Origin: Brevibacillus parabrevis | GTDB lineage: Bacteria; Bacillota; Bacilli; Brevibacillales; Brevibacillaceae | NCBI RefSeq assembly: GCF_003710905.1 | Contig: NZ_RHHV01000012.1 | Location: 248,001-312,000 of the forward strand | Direction: 5' to 3' | Length of the DNA: 64,000 nucleotides | Shown here: positions 30,348 through 41,210 of the stretch, in pieces | How the letters are laid out: the number at the start of each line of letters is the position of its first letter | How positions within the stretch are numbered: the first letter of the stretch is position 1 | Made by a program: the position numbers and the translations under genes | Notes under the pieces: generated by a model | What the model was told of the DNA's origin: nothing | Databases searched by the model: none | Seen by the model: only the letters and a program-made list of their open reading frames with translations

Positions 30348-32779
30348 TCGCTCAAGTGATTGTAGACGTGCCTGTCAATCGAACGAATCGGCCTTTTGAC
30401 TACAAGGTACCGTCTTGGCTTAGTCCGCTCATCCGTGTGGGCAGCAGGGTAATCGTCCCGTTTGGCCCGCGCAAGCTGCAAGGGTATGTGACCGGAATTG
30501 TGGAACTAGCGGACGGAGAAATCGCGTCGTCCCGTTTGAAAGATGTGGAGCAAGTGCTCGACGATACGCCTCCGCTTAGCCCGGAACTGCTGGAGCTGGG
30601 CGAATGGATGTCCAAACAGTATTTGTGCCCGTGGGTGACTGCTGTTCAGGCGATGATTCCGGCTGTCCTGAAAGGAAAGTCGGAGAAATGGCTGGTCGCG
30701 ACAGAGGCGTTGGATGCTGACGCATGCGGACAGTCGGGGCTTTTATGGGAACTGTCGCGAAAACGGCAACTTCCGCTGGCAGAGGTGGAAAAACAGTTTC
30801 CGGAGGAGTATTTGCTCGTTCCGGGCTGGATTTCCAGCGGACTTTTGGCGACGGAATACCAGGTGACGGATCGGATTACCCGCAAGCAGCAATCTTTTGT
30901 GCGCAGTTTGCTGGATGCATCCGGCCTGGAAGAAGCGATCCGCTCCTTGCCAGCGCGTGCCGAGCAGATGCGCCGAGCGCTCGAACTGTTTCGCATGCAT
31001 GAGGGGCAAGCGTTTTCGACCCAGATGCTGCAAGCGGAGTACGGCATTAGCCGCGCGTCCTTGAAGAGTTTGGAGGCAAAAGGCATTCTCGTCATTGAGC
31101 AGGTGGAAGTGTACCGCGATCCATACGCCAATCGGCGCTTTTCCGAGAAGCCGAAGCCGGAATTTACCCCGCTCCAGCAGCAGGTTTTGGCACCGATTTT
31201 GCAATCTATAAAAATGGGGATTTACTCCTCGTACTTGCTGCACGGGGTTACGGGCAGCGGCAAGACAGAAGTGTACTTGGAGGCGATTGAACAGACGCTG
31301 GCAAAAGGGCGCGAGGCGATTTTTCTCGTTCCGGAAATTTCTTTGACGCCGCAGATGGTGGAGCGGTTCAAAGCGCGCTTCGGGGCCGATGTTGCCGTCC
31401 TGCACAGTGCCTTGTCCCAAGGGGAGCGGTACGACGAGTGGCGCAAAATCATTCGCAATCAAGTAAAAGTCGTGGTGGGCGCACGCTCGGCCATTTTTGC
31501 TCCTTTTCGCAATGTCGGCCTGATCGTGATCGACGAAGAACATGAAAGCTCCTACAAGCAAGAGGAGACACCTCGTTACCACGCGCGGGAGGTTGCGCTC
31601 TGGCGGGCGAAAAGAAACGATGCTGTCCTGATTATGGGAAGCGCGACTCCGGCTTTGGAGACGTATGCGCTGGCTACGCGTGGCCGCTACGGCCTGTTGC
31701 AAATGCCAGACCGCGTCGGAAATCGCCCGATGCCGCAGGTGCACGTCGTCGATATGCGCGAAGAGCTGCAAGTCGAGAATCGCTCGATGTTCAGCCGGAA
31801 GCTGCATGCGATGATTGCGGATCGTCTGCAAAAAGAGGAGCAGATGGTCATTTTCCTCAATCGCCGCGGCTTTTCCACGTTCGTCATGTGCCGTTCGTGC
31901 GGCTATACGATGCGCTGCATTCATTGCGACATCTCGCTTACCTACCATAAAACGAACCATACGGCGCGCTGCCACTACTGCGGCTACACGATCGCCCAGC
32001 CCACCCATTGCCCGGAATGCCAGAGCGAGCATATCCGCTTTTTCGGGACGGGAACGCAAAAAGTCGAAGCCGAGCTTGCCAAGCTGTTTCCAGGCATTCG
32101 CGTCATTCGCATGGATGTGGACACGACCTCGCGAAAAGGCGCACATGAGGAGCTGTTGAACAAATTCCGCAACGGACAGGGCGATGTGCTGCTGGGAACG
32201 CAAATGATCGCCAAAGGACTCGATTTTCCGCGGGTGACGCTGGCAGGCATTATCGCGGCGGACAGCTCGCTGCATTTGCCTGATTTTCGCGCGGCGGAAA
32301 AGACGTTCCAACTGCTGACCCAGGTAGGCGGACGCGCCGGTCGGCACGAACTGGAAGGCGATGTCGTCATCCAGACGTACACGCCGGAGCATTACAGCAT
32401 CGTCCACGCCACCCGGCACGACTATCCGGCTTTTTATCACGATGAAATGTTGCAGCGCAGACGCACGGGATACCCTCCGTATTTCCGGCTGGTGCTGATC
32501 ACGTTCAGCCATGAGGAAGTGCCTGTCGTAATACGCGGCGCCCACACCTTGGCAGACTTTTTGCGCCCGCGGCTTGCCCAAACGACGATCTTGCTTGGGC
32601 CTGTCGCTTCGCCCATCGCGCGCGTGAAGGATAGATTTCGCTTTCAGATCATGCTAAAATATCGGGATGAACCGCAACTGTCTGACTTGCTTGCTCAGGC
32701 GACAGCGGCATTTGAAGAATGGAACAAACAGCAGAAAGTATTGATGACGATTGACGTCGATCCATACGTATTGCTTTAG
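30344..32779 (+). CDS. priA: Primosomal protein N' (replication restart helicase PriA)
   Basis: 811 aa; overlaps coaBC by 4 nt. N-terminal DNA-binding domain, Walker A 'GVTGSGKTEVY' at ~301-311, DEEH box at ~399, four zinc-binding CxxC pairs between ~517 and ~562 (CRSCGY, CIHC, CHYCGY, CPEC) and helicase motif 'VGGRAGR'. Reloads the replicative helicase at stalled forks. Full length compared with Bacillus PriA (~805 aa). Confidence 0.97.
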   Translation: MIAQVIVDVPVNRTNRPFDYKVPSWLSPLIRVGSRVIVPFGPRKLQGYVTGIVELADGEIASSRLKDVEQVLDDTPPLSPELLELGEWMSKQYLCPWVTAVQAMIPAVLKGKSEKWLVATEALDADACGQSGLLWELSRKRQLPLAEVEKQFPEEYLLVPGWISSGLLATEYQVTDRITRKQQSFVRSLLDASGLEEAIRSLPARAEQMRRALELFRMHEGQAFSTQMLQAEYGISRASLKSLEAKGILVIEQVEVYRDPYANRRFSEKPKPEFTPLQQQVLAPILQSIKMGIYSSYLLHGVTGSGKTEVYLEAIEQTLAKGREAIFLVPEISLTPQMVERFKARFGADVAVLHSALSQGERYDEWRKIIRNQVKVVVGARSAIFAPFRNVGLIVIDEEHESSYKQEETPRYHAREVALWRAKRNDAVLIMGSATPALETYALATRGRYGLLQMPDRVGNRPMPQVHVVDMREELQVENRSMFSRKLHAMIADRLQKEEQMVIFLNRRGFSTFVMCRSCGYTMRCIHCDISLTYHKTNHTARCHYCGYTIAQPTHCPECQSEHIRFFGTGTQKVEAELAKLFPGIRVIRMDVDTTSRKGAHEELLNKFRNGQGDVLLGTQMIAKGLDFPRVTLAGIIAADSSLHLPDFRAAEKTFQLLTQVGGRAGRHELEGDVVIQTYTPEHYSIVHATRHDYPAFYHDEMLQRRRTGYPPYFRLVLITFSHEEVPVVIRGAHTLADFLRPRLAQTTILLGPVASPIARVKDRFRFQIMLKYRDEPQLSDLLAQATAAFEEWNKQQKVLMTIDVDPYVLL

Positions 32780-32795
32780 GGAGGATATGATTCAC

Positions 32796-33272
32796 ATGGC
32801 GATTCGCACAATTGTAAAACATCCAGATCCGATTTTGCGTGAAAAAGCGATCAAAGTGACCAAGTTCAATTCGAACCTGCACAAGCTTTTGGACGATATG
32901 GCTGACACGATGTACGATGCAGACGGCGTAGGTCTGGCTGCACCGCAAGTAGGGATTTCCAAGCGCGTGATTGTGATGGACTGCGGAGACGGACTGATCG
33001 AAATCGTCAACCCGGAAATCGTCGAGCACAAAGGCGAGCAGTTTGACTATCCGGAAGGCTGCCTGAGCATCCCGGGACTGCGCGGAGACGTTCGCCGCCA
33101 CAAATGGATCAAGCTGCACGGGCAAGACCGCTTCGGAAACGAGATCGAGCTGGAGGCAGACGATCTTTTGTCCCGTTGCGCCCAGCATGAGATCGACCAC
33201 TTGAACGGCGTCCTGTTCATCGATGTAGCCGACAAGGTGTATCAGGTGAACCCGGAAGAGGAAGGGGAATAA
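32796..33272 (+). CDS. def: Peptide deformylase
   Basis: 158 aa from the ATG at 32796 (AGGGAGGAT upstream, 11 nt). The three catalytic motifs are intact: [10 protein letters not shown] (~44-53), EGCLSIPG (~87-94) with the metal Cys, and QHEIDHLNG (~129-137) with HExxH. Removes the N-formyl group from new proteins; fmt follows after 5 nt, coupling formylation and deformylation. Confidence 0.96.
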   Translation: MAIRTIVKHPDPILREKAIKVTKFNSNLHKLLDDMADTMYDADGVGLAAPQVGISKRVIVMDCGDGLIEIVNPEIVEHKGEQFDYPEGCLSIPGLRGDVRRHKWIKLHGQDRFGNEIELEADDLLSRCAQHEIDHLNGVLFIDVADKVYQVNPEEEGE

Positions 33273-33277
33273 TCGAT

Positions 33278-34228
33278 TTGAAAGATGCTCGCATCCTGTT
33301 TATGGGTACGCCTGACTTCGCGGTGTCGAGCCTGAATGCGCTCATCGAAGCAGGCTATAACGTGATTGGAGTCGTTACGCAACCGGATCGTCCCGTAGGA
33401 CGCAAGCAAGTGCTGACGCCGCCCCCCGTCAAGGAGGCGGCTTTGCGTCATGGACTTGCTGTGTTGCAGCCGGAAAAAATCAAGGCGGAAGAAGCTTTGG
33501 AAGAAGTGCTCGCGCTGTCTTTTGATCTGATTGTCACGGCGGCATACGGGCAAATTTTGCCGAAGCGCTTGCTGGATGCTCCGCGCTTTGGCTGCATCAA
33601 CGTGCACGCTTCGCTTTTGCCGAAATATCGCGGTGGCGCGCCGATTCACAAATCAATCGTCGACGGCGAAGCCGAGTCCGGCGTGACGATCATGTACATG
33701 GTAGAAGCGCTCGATGCGGGAGATATGCTGTCCAAGGTCGTAGTGCCGATCGAGGAGCGCGATACGGTCGGGCTGTTGCATGACAAGCTGGCGGTAGCGG
33801 GTGCCCAGCTTTTGCTGGAGACGGTGCCTCGTTTGCTGGCCGGAGAGATTCAGCCGGAAGCGCAAGACCATTCGGCAGCGACATTTGCCCCGAACATCAA
33901 GCGGACGGATGAAAAAATCGACTGGACGAAAACCGCTACGCAAATCTACAACCAGGTGCGCGGCTTGAACCCGTGGCCTGTCGCCTTCACGACTTGCGAA
34001 GGCAAAGTGTGGAAGCTGTGGTGGGTGGAAAAAAGGCTGGAGGCTGGCGGCGGATACGAGCCGGGCACGATTATCGCCCGCGAAGAGGACGGATTGGTCA
34101 TCGCCTGCGGAAGCGGCGCGGTAAAAGTAACCGAGTTGCAGCCAGAAGGCAAAAAACGGATGAGTGCTCTCGACTTTTTGCGCGGAGCGGGCAGCAGCAT
34201 TGAAATCGGCACAAAGGTAGGAGAATAG
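33278..34228 (+). CDS. fmt: Methionyl-tRNA formyltransferase
   Basis: 316 aa from a TTG (AAGGGG 10 nt upstream). '[18 protein letters not shown]' at the N-terminus and the active-site [14 protein letters not shown] (~108-121) with the catalytic Asn/His nearby; the C-terminal tRNA-binding domain is present. Formylates initiator Met-tRNA. Part of the def-fmt-rsmB string. Confidence 0.96.
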   Translation: MKDARILFMGTPDFAVSSLNALIEAGYNVIGVVTQPDRPVGRKQVLTPPPVKEAALRHGLAVLQPEKIKAEEALEEVLALSFDLIVTAAYGQILPKRLLDAPRFGCINVHASLLPKYRGGAPIHKSIVDGEAESGVTIMYMVEALDAGDMLSKVVVPIEERDTVGLLHDKLAVAGAQLLLETVPRLLAGEIQPEAQDHSAATFAPNIKRTDEKIDWTKTATQIYNQVRGLNPWPVAFTTCEGKVWKLWWVEKRLEAGGGYEPGTIIAREEDGLVIACGSGAVKVTELQPEGKKRMSALDFLRGAGSSIEIGTKVGE

Positions 34229-34231
34229 TCC

Positions 34232-35578
34232 GTGGCAAAAAAGGGAGCAAGAGATATTGCGCTAGACGTTTTGAATCGGGTAGAGGAGCATAAGTCGTAC
34301 AGCAATCTGGAGCTGAGAGGCGTTCTGGATCGCGCGCAGCTCAGTGCGGCGGATACGGGATTGGTGACCGAGCTGGTATACGGGACGATCCAGCGCAAGC
34401 TGACACTCGATCATGTTTTGTCCCATTTTGTCGGGAACAAAAAGCTGCAGATGTGGGTGCGCAACTTGCTTCGTCTGAGTTTGTACCAAATTCGTTTCCT
34501 CGACCGCATTCCAGAGCGCGCCGCTGTTCACGAGGCTGTAGAAATGGCCAAGCGTCGCGGACATCAAGGGATTGCCTCGATGGTGAACGGGGTTTTGCGC
34601 AATGTACTGCGCCAGCCGGATGTGTGGGAGCGTTTGCCAAAAGGCGACCGCGCCGCACAAATTTCCGTTGCGCATTCCCATCCGGAATGGCTCGTCCGCG
34701 AGTGGCTGAAAGTGTACGGCGAAGAAGCGACGATCGCGATTTGCGAAGCCAACAACCGCACGCCGCACAGCTCGATCCGCAGCAACTCGCTGAAAACAAC
34801 GGTCAGTGAACTGCTGGACAAGCTTGCGCAAGAGGAAGCGGTAGCGCAGCCGTCTGCCCTGAGCCCGCAAGCGATCGTGGTGGCTGGCGGACACGTGGCC
34901 GGATCGCGTTTGTTCCGGGAAGGGTTTTTTACGATCCAAGATGAAAGCTCGATGCTGGTTGCCCCTGCACTCGCTGCCAAGCCAGGCATGCGCGTGCTCG
35001 ATGCATGTGCGGCTCCGGGCGGCAAGACGACGCATATAGCGGAGCTGATGGAAAATCGCGGACAAATTATCGCCAGCGATTTGCATCCGCACAAGCGCGA
35101 GCTGATTGCCCAAACCGCCAAGCGGCTGGGGATCACGATTATCGAGCCGATTACAAGCGACGCGCTCGATTTGCCAGACAGAGGACTCGGGACATTTGAC
35201 CGGATTTTGCTGGATGCACCGTGCTCCGGTTTTGGCGTCATCCGGCGCAAGCCCGACTTGAAGTGGAACAAAACACCCGAGGACGTGCGGGCGATTGCCC
35301 AGCTCCAGTACGAGCTGCTCAAGGCATTGGCTCCGATGCTTGCGCCAGAAGGTGTGCTCGTCTACAGTACGTGCACGATTGAGCCAAAGGAAAACCAGGA
35401 AATTGTCCAGCGCTTCGTCAAAGAGCACCCGGAGTTTGTTTTGGATGATACGCTTGGGCAAGACTTGCCTGACGCCGTTCGCAATCAAGTGGACGAGTCT
35501 GGTGCCTGCGTGCAGATTTTGCCTCAGCATTTTGACAGTGACGGCTTCTTTATCGCGCGATTGAAACGAAAAGGATAG
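34232..35578 (+). CDS. rsmB: 16S rRNA (cytosine-967 C5) methyltransferase RsmB
   Basis: 448 aa from a GTG with AGGAG 9 nt upstream. N-terminal NusB-like RNA-binding domain; C-terminal NOL1/NOP2/Sun methylase with SAM motif 'DACAAPGGKTTHIAELM' (~254-270), 'DAPCSGFGVIRR' (~328-339) and catalytic Cys in 'YSTCTIEPKENQ' (~381-392). Follows fmt after 3 nt. Confidence 0.96.
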   Translation: MAKKGARDIALDVLNRVEEHKSYSNLELRGVLDRAQLSAADTGLVTELVYGTIQRKLTLDHVLSHFVGNKKLQMWVRNLLRLSLYQIRFLDRIPERAAVHEAVEMAKRRGHQGIASMVNGVLRNVLRQPDVWERLPKGDRAAQISVAHSHPEWLVREWLKVYGEEATIAICEANNRTPHSSIRSNSLKTTVSELLDKLAQEEAVAQPSALSPQAIVVAGGHVAGSRLFREGFFTIQDESSMLVAPALAAKPGMRVLDACAAPGGKTTHIAELMENRGQIIASDLHPHKRELIAQTAKRLGITIIEPITSDALDLPDRGLGTFDRILLDAPCSGFGVIRRKPDLKWNKTPEDVRAIAQLQYELLKALAPMLAPEGVLVYSTCTIEPKENQEIVQRFVKEHPEFVLDDTLGQDLPDAVRNQVDESGACVQILPQHFDSDGFFIARLKRKG

Positions 35579-35697
35579 CAAGGGAGGGGTGGCGTGCCAA
35601 TTGCGGAAAATGCCACTCCTTTGCCTTTGTTTGCGCATGTGCGGATTGGTTTACACTAGGAAAAGGGACGCATTTCTGAAATGGATGCCAAAACCGT

Positions 35698-35726
35698 TTG
35701 AAGCGTGACGCGTGGCGAGGTACAAT
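35698..35726 (+). promoter_or_regulatory. Promoter for the rlmN-prpC-prkC-rsgA-rpe block
   Basis: TTGAAG - 17 nt - TACAAT, about 50 nt before rlmN in the ~200-nt gap after rsmB. A hairpin GTGGC...GCCAC near 35590-35615 may end rsmB. Confidence 0.55.
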
Positions 35727-35776
35727 GATAGAATGATAATTTGTGCAAGCAATGATTTTGAGGATGTGGAAAAGAA

Positions 35777-36847
35777 ATGCCATTCACGACATTTACAAGC
35801 GCTAAGCCGCTTATTTACAGCTTGACCCAAGACGAAATGAAAGAGTGGCTCATCAGCGTAGGTGACAAGGCTTTTCGCGCCCAGCAAATTTTTGACTGGC
35901 TGTACGTAAAGCGTGTGACTTCCTTTGATGAGATGAGCAACCTGTCCAAAGACTTGCGGCAGAAGCTTGCTGAGACATTCCGTCTGGACTCTTTGACAGA
36001 AATTACGCACCAGCAATCAACGGATGGCACAATCAAGTTTTTGTTCCAGCTCGTTGACGGGCACGCAATCGAAACGGTCATCATGCGCCACAGCTACGGA
36101 AACAGCATCTGTGTGACGACGCAGGTCGGATGCCGGATCGGCTGCACGTTCTGCGCCTCCACGCTCGGCGGATTGAAGCGCAACTTGGATGCAGGCGAGA
36201 TCGTTTCCCAGGTGCTGATGGCCCAGCGCAGACTGGATGCCGATGGGGAACGCGTCAGCCACGTCGTAGTGATGGGGATTGGCGAACCGTTCGAGAACTT
36301 CGAGAGCTTGATGGCTTTTCTGTCCATCATCAACGACAACCGCGGGCTGAACATCGGCGCTCGTCACATTACCGTTTCTACCAGTGGGATCGTGCCGAAG
36401 ATTTACGAGTTTGCCGAACGCGGCGGACAAGTCAATCTCGCTATTTCCTTGCACGCTCCGAATACAGAGCTGAGAAGCAAGCTGATGCCGATCAACCGCG
36501 GCTTCCCGCTTGACAAGCTGATGGAGGCGTGCCGTCATTACATCAACAAAACGGGCCGCCGGATCAGCTTCGAGTACGGTCTGTTCGGAGGCAAAAACGA
36601 TCAGCCTGAACACGCCGAAGAGCTGGCGGAGCTGATTGGAGACATGCTGTGCCACGTCAACCTGATTCCGGTCAACTACGTGCCGGAGCGCGACTACGTG
36701 CGCACGCCGCGCAACGAAATTTTTCAGTTCAAACGCATCTTGGATGAAAAGGGAATCAATGTGACCATCAGACGCGAGCAAGGCAGCGATATCGCCGCTG
36801 CCTGCGGTCAGCTGAGGGCACAACACGCTAAAGAAACCGTGGGGTGA
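35777..36847 (+). CDS. rlmN: Dual-specificity 23S rRNA/tRNA adenine C2 methyltransferase RlmN
   Basis: 356 aa. Radical SAM cluster motif CRIGCTFC at ~119-126, '[13 protein letters not shown]', and the C-terminal catalytic cysteine region 'AACGQLR'. Methylates A2503 of 23S rRNA and A37 of some tRNAs, which supports translational accuracy and affects antibiotic binding. prpC begins 4 nt after its stop. Confidence 0.96.
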   Translation: MPFTTFTSAKPLIYSLTQDEMKEWLISVGDKAFRAQQIFDWLYVKRVTSFDEMSNLSKDLRQKLAETFRLDSLTEITHQQSTDGTIKFLFQLVDGHAIETVIMRHSYGNSICVTTQVGCRIGCTFCASTLGGLKRNLDAGEIVSQVLMAQRRLDADGERVSHVVVMGIGEPFENFESLMAFLSIINDNRGLNIGARHITVSTSGIVPKIYEFAERGGQVNLAISLHAPNTELRSKLMPINRGFPLDKLMEACRHYINKTGRRISFEYGLFGGKNDQPEHAEELAELIGDMLCHVNLIPVNYVPERDYVRTPRNEIFQFKRILDEKGINVTIRREQGSDIAAACGQLRAQHAKETVG

Positions 36848-36851
36848 AGCC

Positions 36852-37607
36852 ATGGAAATCGCGATGAAATCCCATGTCGGCCGCGTCCGCCAGGTAAATG
36901 AGGACTACTATGCCTGTGTTGCCGATCTGAACGGACGCGTGCTGGCCATTGTTGCAGACGGTATGGGCGGGCATCAGGCTGGAGACATTGCCAGCCGCCT
37001 TGCCGTTGAGCGAATAGTAAAAGAACTGCGGCACCTGGATGGACAGCTTGACGCGGAAGATGCGCGCGAGCAGTTGATGAATGCTGTCCTGGCCGCGAAT
37101 AAAGAAGTGTACGATTACGCTTTGAATCATCCGGAGTGCAGCGGGATGGGAACGACAGTAGTGGCCGCGCTGCTTGGCGAAACATCTGTCATTACGGCCC
37201 ATATTGGCGACAGCCGCCTGTACGTGTACAACGCAGACGGACTGGTCATGAAAACAGAGGACCACTCTCTTGTGAACGAGCTTTTGAAAAGCGGACAAAT
37301 CACGGAAGAGGAAGCTTCTGTCCATCCACACCGAAACGTCATTATGCGTTCGCTCGGCACCGAGCCGGATGTGTTGATTGATCTGGGGCACTTTGAATGG
37401 GCGAAGGGCGATATCGTCCTCATTTGCTCAGACGGCCTCAGCAACAAGGTAGCCCATGCCTCTTTGGAAAATTGGTTGCAGAAACAGATATCGTTGCAAG
37501 CGAAAGTGGACGGTCTGGTGCAAGAAGCGCTGGAAGCCGGTGGGGAAGACAACATTACGCTGGTCGCTGTCCAAAAAAAGCTTGACGTCGGTCAGAAAGA
37601 GGGGTGA
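36852..37607 (+). CDS. prpC: PP2C-type Ser/Thr protein phosphatase PrpC
   Basis: 251 aa. PP2C motifs with metal-binding Asp residues: 'RQVNEDYYAC' (~13-22), 'VADGMGGHQAGD' (~33-44), 'GMGTTVVAAL', 'HIGDSRLYVY', 'LICSDGLSN' and 'GGEDNITL'. Reverses phosphorylation by PrkC; the two genes overlap in the usual order. Its stop lies next to the prkC start. Confidence 0.95.
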   Translation: MEIAMKSHVGRVRQVNEDYYACVADLNGRVLAIVADGMGGHQAGDIASRLAVERIVKELRHLDGQLDAEDAREQLMNAVLAANKEVYDYALNHPECSGMGTTVVAALLGETSVITAHIGDSRLYVYNADGLVMKTEDHSLVNELLKSGQITEEEASVHPHRNVIMRSLGTEPDVLIDLGHFEWAKGDIVLICSDGLSNKVAHASLENWLQKQISLQAKVDGLVQEALEAGGEDNITLVAVQKKLDVGQKEG

Positions 37608-37612
37608 GAGAG

Positions 37613-39595
37613 ATGGAAGGTCAACGACTGGGAGGACGGTACCAATTGGAATCCCGCGTCGGCGGAGGCGGTATGGCGATCGTATACAAAGCGAGAGATC
37701 TGATACTGAATCGTCCAGTGGCCGTTAAGGTGCTGCGTTCGCAGTTTGGTACAGATGAAGACTTTGTGAACCGGTTCCGGCGTGAAGCTCAGGCAGTAGC
37801 AAGCTTGTCTCACCCCAATGTGGTCGGGGTTTACGACGTAGGCCAGGAAGGCGACACGCATTACATGGTGATGGAGTACATAGAAGGCTACACGCTGAAA
37901 GAAGTGATTATCCAGCGTGGGGCATTGCCGGTGGAAGAGGCCGTGCGCATCGCCGAACAAATTTGCGATGCACTCGATCATGCGCACCAGAACCAGATTA
38001 TTCATAGAGACATCAAGCCGCACAATATCATGATCGGCAAAAACGGTCGGGTGAAGGTAACGGACTTCGGAATTGCGCGAGCAGTCACTTCTGCTACCAT
38101 AACCCACACCAACGCCATGCTTGGCTCTGTCCATTATTTTTCGCCAGAGCAGGCGCGTGGCGGGATTACAGGGGAAAAGTCGGATATTTATTCGTTGGGG
38201 ATTGTCTTGTACGAAATGGTGACGGGAGAGCTGCCGTTTTCCGGGGATTCCCCGATTTCCGTGGCGCTCAAGCATTTGCAGGAACCGCTGCCTGAACCGC
38301 GCCAGGTGAATCCGAACATCCCGCAGAGCGTGGAAAACGTGATTTTGAAAGCATTGGTCAAGGACCCGTTTTTGCGGTACGCCTCGGCCCGCGAAATGCT
38401 TGAAGATTTGGAGACGTGCCTGTTTCCGGAACGGTTGAACGAAGAAAAGCTGACGTTTCCGATTGATGAAGAGATGACGCGTGTCGTCCCGATTATTACG
38501 CCGGAAATGATGGAAGGGCACACTCACGGACGGACCGGAGGCGGACAGCGCAGCCGCCAGGAGCCGAACGGAGACGACGAGGAGCAAAGACCCCAGAAAA
38601 AATGGTGGGTGAAGGCGCTGCTCTGGGTCGGCGGAATCGGACTGTTTTTCGTGCTGGCGTTCTTCGGATTCAACTTCCTGTTGAACGTCGTGCCATCTGT
38701 CCCGGAGGTGCCCGTCCCTTATGTGGAAGGAACCGAGGTGTCCTTGGCTGAGAAAAAGATTCAGGAAGCGAATCTCGTTCCGCAAATTGTCGAGGAAGCG
38801 AACGATACGATGGAAAAAGGAATGGTCATCAGGCAAGACCCGGCTCCGCCGATGAGGTTGAAGGAAAAGGCCGTCGTCACCTTGTACGTCAGCAAAGGCC
38901 AAGAGCTGATCGACATGCCGAACCTGATCACCTTGCCGCGGGCAACGGCGGAAGAGACGTTGAAAAAGAATGGCTTCAAGCTGGAATCGGTCAAGTTCGT
39001 CGAAGAAGAGGACGACAAGGCCGAGGTGGGAACCGTCATCAAGCAGTCGCCGGAAGCAAATGAGAAGGTGTATGCAGGAAAAACAAGCGTGACGGTGACG
39101 ATCAGCAAAGGAAAAGCGTTCGTGACCATGCCGGATGTACGCGGCAAATCGGTCGAAGCGGCGCAAGTGGAGCTGTTCAAAAAAGAGCTCAACGTCGGGG
39201 AAATCAAGAAAGTGCCTACGTACTCGACCGACAAAGAGGGGGAAGTGCTGAGCACCCATCCTTATGACCCGGGCATGCAAGTGCAAAAAGGGGTGGCTGT
39301 CCCGCTGACCGTCAGCAACGGACAGTATCCGCAGGACGCCAAGTCCGCCGTCGCGCCTGTGTACGTCGAAGTCGTGCCTGGCGAGACGCTGGAAGTGAAG
39401 ATTGAAGTGACAGACGCGCGCGGCGATGCAAAAGTGCTCTACCAGGAGGCGATTGCCGAGAACAAGGAATACGACGTTCCGGTAGTCGTATCGCCACAAA
39501 AAGACGCGCTGGTCAAAGCAACGGTCAAAAGGCAGAACGAAACCGAATTTAAGGAATATCAAACGATTCCGATCTCGTACAACAGCCTGCCGTAA
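37613..39595 (+). CDS. prkC: Membrane Ser/Thr kinase PrkC with PASTA domains
   Basis: 660 aa from the ATG at 37613 (AGAGGGG upstream). Cytoplasmic kinase domain with glycine loop 'VGGGGMAIVYK', VAIK-type lysine 'VAVKVL', HRDIKPHN (~131-138) and DFGIARA (~150). A TM helix at ~333-353 is followed by extracellular PASTA domains up to ~560 ('VPYVEGTEVSLAEKKIQEAN', 'MPNLITLPRATAEETLKKNGF', 'MPDVRGKSVEAAQVELFKK'), then an extra ~90-residue beta-rich tail. PASTA domains bind peptidoglycan fragments; in B. subtilis PrkC triggers spore germination by muropeptides. Confidence 0.95.
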   Translation: MEGQRLGGRYQLESRVGGGGMAIVYKARDLILNRPVAVKVLRSQFGTDEDFVNRFRREAQAVASLSHPNVVGVYDVGQEGDTHYMVMEYIEGYTLKEVIIQRGALPVEEAVRIAEQICDALDHAHQNQIIHRDIKPHNIMIGKNGRVKVTDFGIARAVTSATITHTNAMLGSVHYFSPEQARGGITGEKSDIYSLGIVLYEMVTGELPFSGDSPISVALKHLQEPLPEPRQVNPNIPQSVENVILKALVKDPFLRYASAREMLEDLETCLFPERLNEEKLTFPIDEEMTRVVPIITPEMMEGHTHGRTGGGQRSRQEPNGDDEEQRPQKKWWVKALLWVGGIGLFFVLAFFGFNFLLNVVPSVPEVPVPYVEGTEVSLAEKKIQEANLVPQIVEEANDTMEKGMVIRQDPAPPMRLKEKAVVTLYVSKGQELIDMPNLITLPRATAEETLKKNGFKLESVKFVEEEDDKAEVGTVIKQSPEANEKVYAGKTSVTVTISKGKAFVTMPDVRGKSVEAAQVELFKKELNVGEIKKVPTYSTDKEGEVLSTHPYDPGMQVQKGVAVPLTVSNGQYPQDAKSAVAPVYVEVVPGETLEVKIEVTDARGDAKVLYQEAIAENKEYDVPVVVSPQKDALVKATVKRQNETEFKEYQTIPISYNSLP

Positions 39596-39614
39596 AACAA
39601 GTGGAGGGACATGA

Positions 39615-40505
39615 ATGCCAGAGGGACGGATTGTGAAAGCGCTGAGCGGCTTTTACTATGTAGCCGATGAAGGGCGCATCTACAGTTGCCGTGCAAGAGG
39701 GCTGTTCAAGAAAAAAGATGCCAAGGTCAACCCGCTTGTAGGCGACTGGGTCGTCTACGATGCGATCAACGAAGAAGAAGGCTATGTGATGGAGGTGGGC
39801 GAAAGGACCAATGAACTGGTCCGCCCGCCCATTTCCAATGTAGATCAGGCCGTCCTCGTCTTTTCCATGTACAAGCCGATGTTCAGTCCGCTTCTTTTGG
39901 ACAAGTTTTTGGCTCATACGGAGCATGTCGGGATTGAGTCCGTCATCGTGCTGTCCAAGGCTGATCAGGTGCCGCAGGAAGAAGTGGACGCGATTGTGCA
40001 AAAATACGAGAAGATCGGCTATCGCGTGATCCCGACCTCGACCGTGGACGAACGCGGGCTGCACGAGGTTCGCGAGATTTTGCACGACCGGATTACCGTT
40101 TTCGCCGGGCAGTCAGGGGTAGGCAAATCATCGCTGATCAATACGCTGTTTCCCGGTGTCAGTCTCCAGACCGGAGACGTCAGCGAAAAGCTGGGCCGAG
40201 GAAAGCATACGACCCGCCATGTGGAGCTGATTCCGCTGGACGGGGGCGGATATGTAGCCGATACGCCAGGCTTCAGCTCGCTCGAGTTCATCGATTTTAC
40301 CGAGCTGGATCTGGCAGAGTCGTTCCGCGATTTCGCCGAGCTTAGTGCGGATTGCAAGTTCCGCGGCTGTCTCCACGTGAGCGAGCCGTCTTGCGCCGTA
40401 CAGGAGGCGCTGGCTGCGGGCGAGCTGTGCGAAGAGCGCTATGCCCACTACAAACAGTTCCGTGAAGAGCTGAAAGAATATCAACGGAGGAACAAACCAT
40501 GGTAA
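39615..40505 (+). CDS. rsgA: Ribosome small-subunit GTPase RsgA
   Basis: 296 aa; GTGGAGGG precedes the ATG. N-terminal OB fold, circularly permuted GTPase with G1 '[12 protein letters not shown]' at ~165-176 after G4-type 'VLSKAD', '[13 protein letters not shown]', G3 'DTPGFSS', and a C-terminal zinc knuckle '[14 protein letters not shown]'. Acts in late 30S assembly (YloQ/CpgA in B. subtilis). Its 3' end overlaps rpe by 7 nt. Confidence 0.95.
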   Translation: MPEGRIVKALSGFYYVADEGRIYSCRARGLFKKKDAKVNPLVGDWVVYDAINEEEGYVMEVGERTNELVRPPISNVDQAVLVFSMYKPMFSPLLLDKFLAHTEHVGIESVIVLSKADQVPQEEVDAIVQKYEKIGYRVIPTSTVDERGLHEVREILHDRITVFAGQSGVGKSSLINTLFPGVSLQTGDVSEKLGRGKHTTRHVELIPLDGGGYVADTPGFSSLEFIDFTELDLAESFRDFAELSADCKFRGCLHVSEPSCAVQEALAAGELCEERYAHYKQFREELKEYQRRNKPW

Positions 40506-41146
40506 AAATCGCACCTTCTATCCTGTCAGCGGATTTTGCCCGTCTGGGCGAGGAGATTCTCGATGTCGAGCGCGGGGGAGCAGACTGGATTCACGTCGAT
40601 GTCATGGACGGACATTTTGTGCCAAACATTACGATCGGGCCATTGATCGTCGAGGCGATTCGCCCTGTGACCAAGCTGCCGCTGGATGTTCATTTGATGA
40701 TTGAAGAACCGGACCGCTACATCCCGCAGTTTGCCAAAAGCGGTGCAGACTGGATCACGGTTCATCAGGAAGCGTGCCGCCACCTGCACAGATCGCTCTA
40801 CCTGATCAAAGAGCAGGGCGTAAAAGCGGGTGTAGTCCTGAATCCGGCCACTCCGGTTTCGACGATCGAGCCTGTGCTTGCTGACTTGGACATGGTCTTG
40901 CTGATGACAGTCAATCCAGGTTTTGGCGGCCAGAAATTCATTCACAGCGTCGTTCCGAAAATCAAGGAGCTGCGCCAGTTGCTGAATGAACGCGGACTGG
41001 GCCATGTCGAGATCGAAATCGACGGCGGGGTCAACGTGGAAACGGCTCGCCTGTGCGAAGAAGCGGGGGCAACTGTGCTCGTCGCCGGAAGTGCCGTATT
41101 CAACCAGCAAGACCGGGCGAAAGCGATCTCTGCCATCCGCGGATAA
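40499..41146 (+). CDS. rpe: Ribulose-phosphate 3-epimerase
   Basis: 215 aa; GGAGGAAC upstream of the ATG, inside rsgA. TIM barrel with '[15 protein letters not shown]' (~5-19), '[18 protein letters not shown]' (~30-47), '[14 protein letters not shown]' (~137-150) and 'EIDGGVN'. Interconverts ribulose- and xylulose-5-phosphate in the pentose phosphate pathway. thiN, which follows rpe in B. subtilis, is missing here; instead an RDD gene stands in the opposite direction. Confidence 0.96.
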   Translation: MVKIAPSILSADFARLGEEILDVERGGADWIHVDVMDGHFVPNITIGPLIVEAIRPVTKLPLDVHLMIEEPDRYIPQFAKSGADWITVHQEACRHLHRSLYLIKEQGVKAGVVLNPATPVSTIEPVLADLDMVLLMTVNPGFGGQKFIHSVVPKIKELRQLLNERGLGHVEIEIDGGVNVETARLCEEAGATVLVAGSAVFNQQDRAKAISAIRG

Positions 41147-41156
41147 AAAGCATAGC

Positions 41157-41196
41157 AAAAAGCCGACTGCCATTTTTCGAGCAGTCGGCTTTTTTC
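41157..41196. terminator. Bidirectional terminator after rpe
   Basis: AAAAAGCCGACTGC / GCAGTCGGCTTTTT stem with T-run on both strands, between rpe and the RDD gene. Confidence 0.9.
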
Positions 41197-41210
41197 GTGG
41201 GAAGCGAGCG

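Noticed and set aside
37592..39562. 656-codon open frame antisense to prkC
   Set aside because: prkC has complete kinase and PASTA motifs; the antisense product has no recognisable domain.
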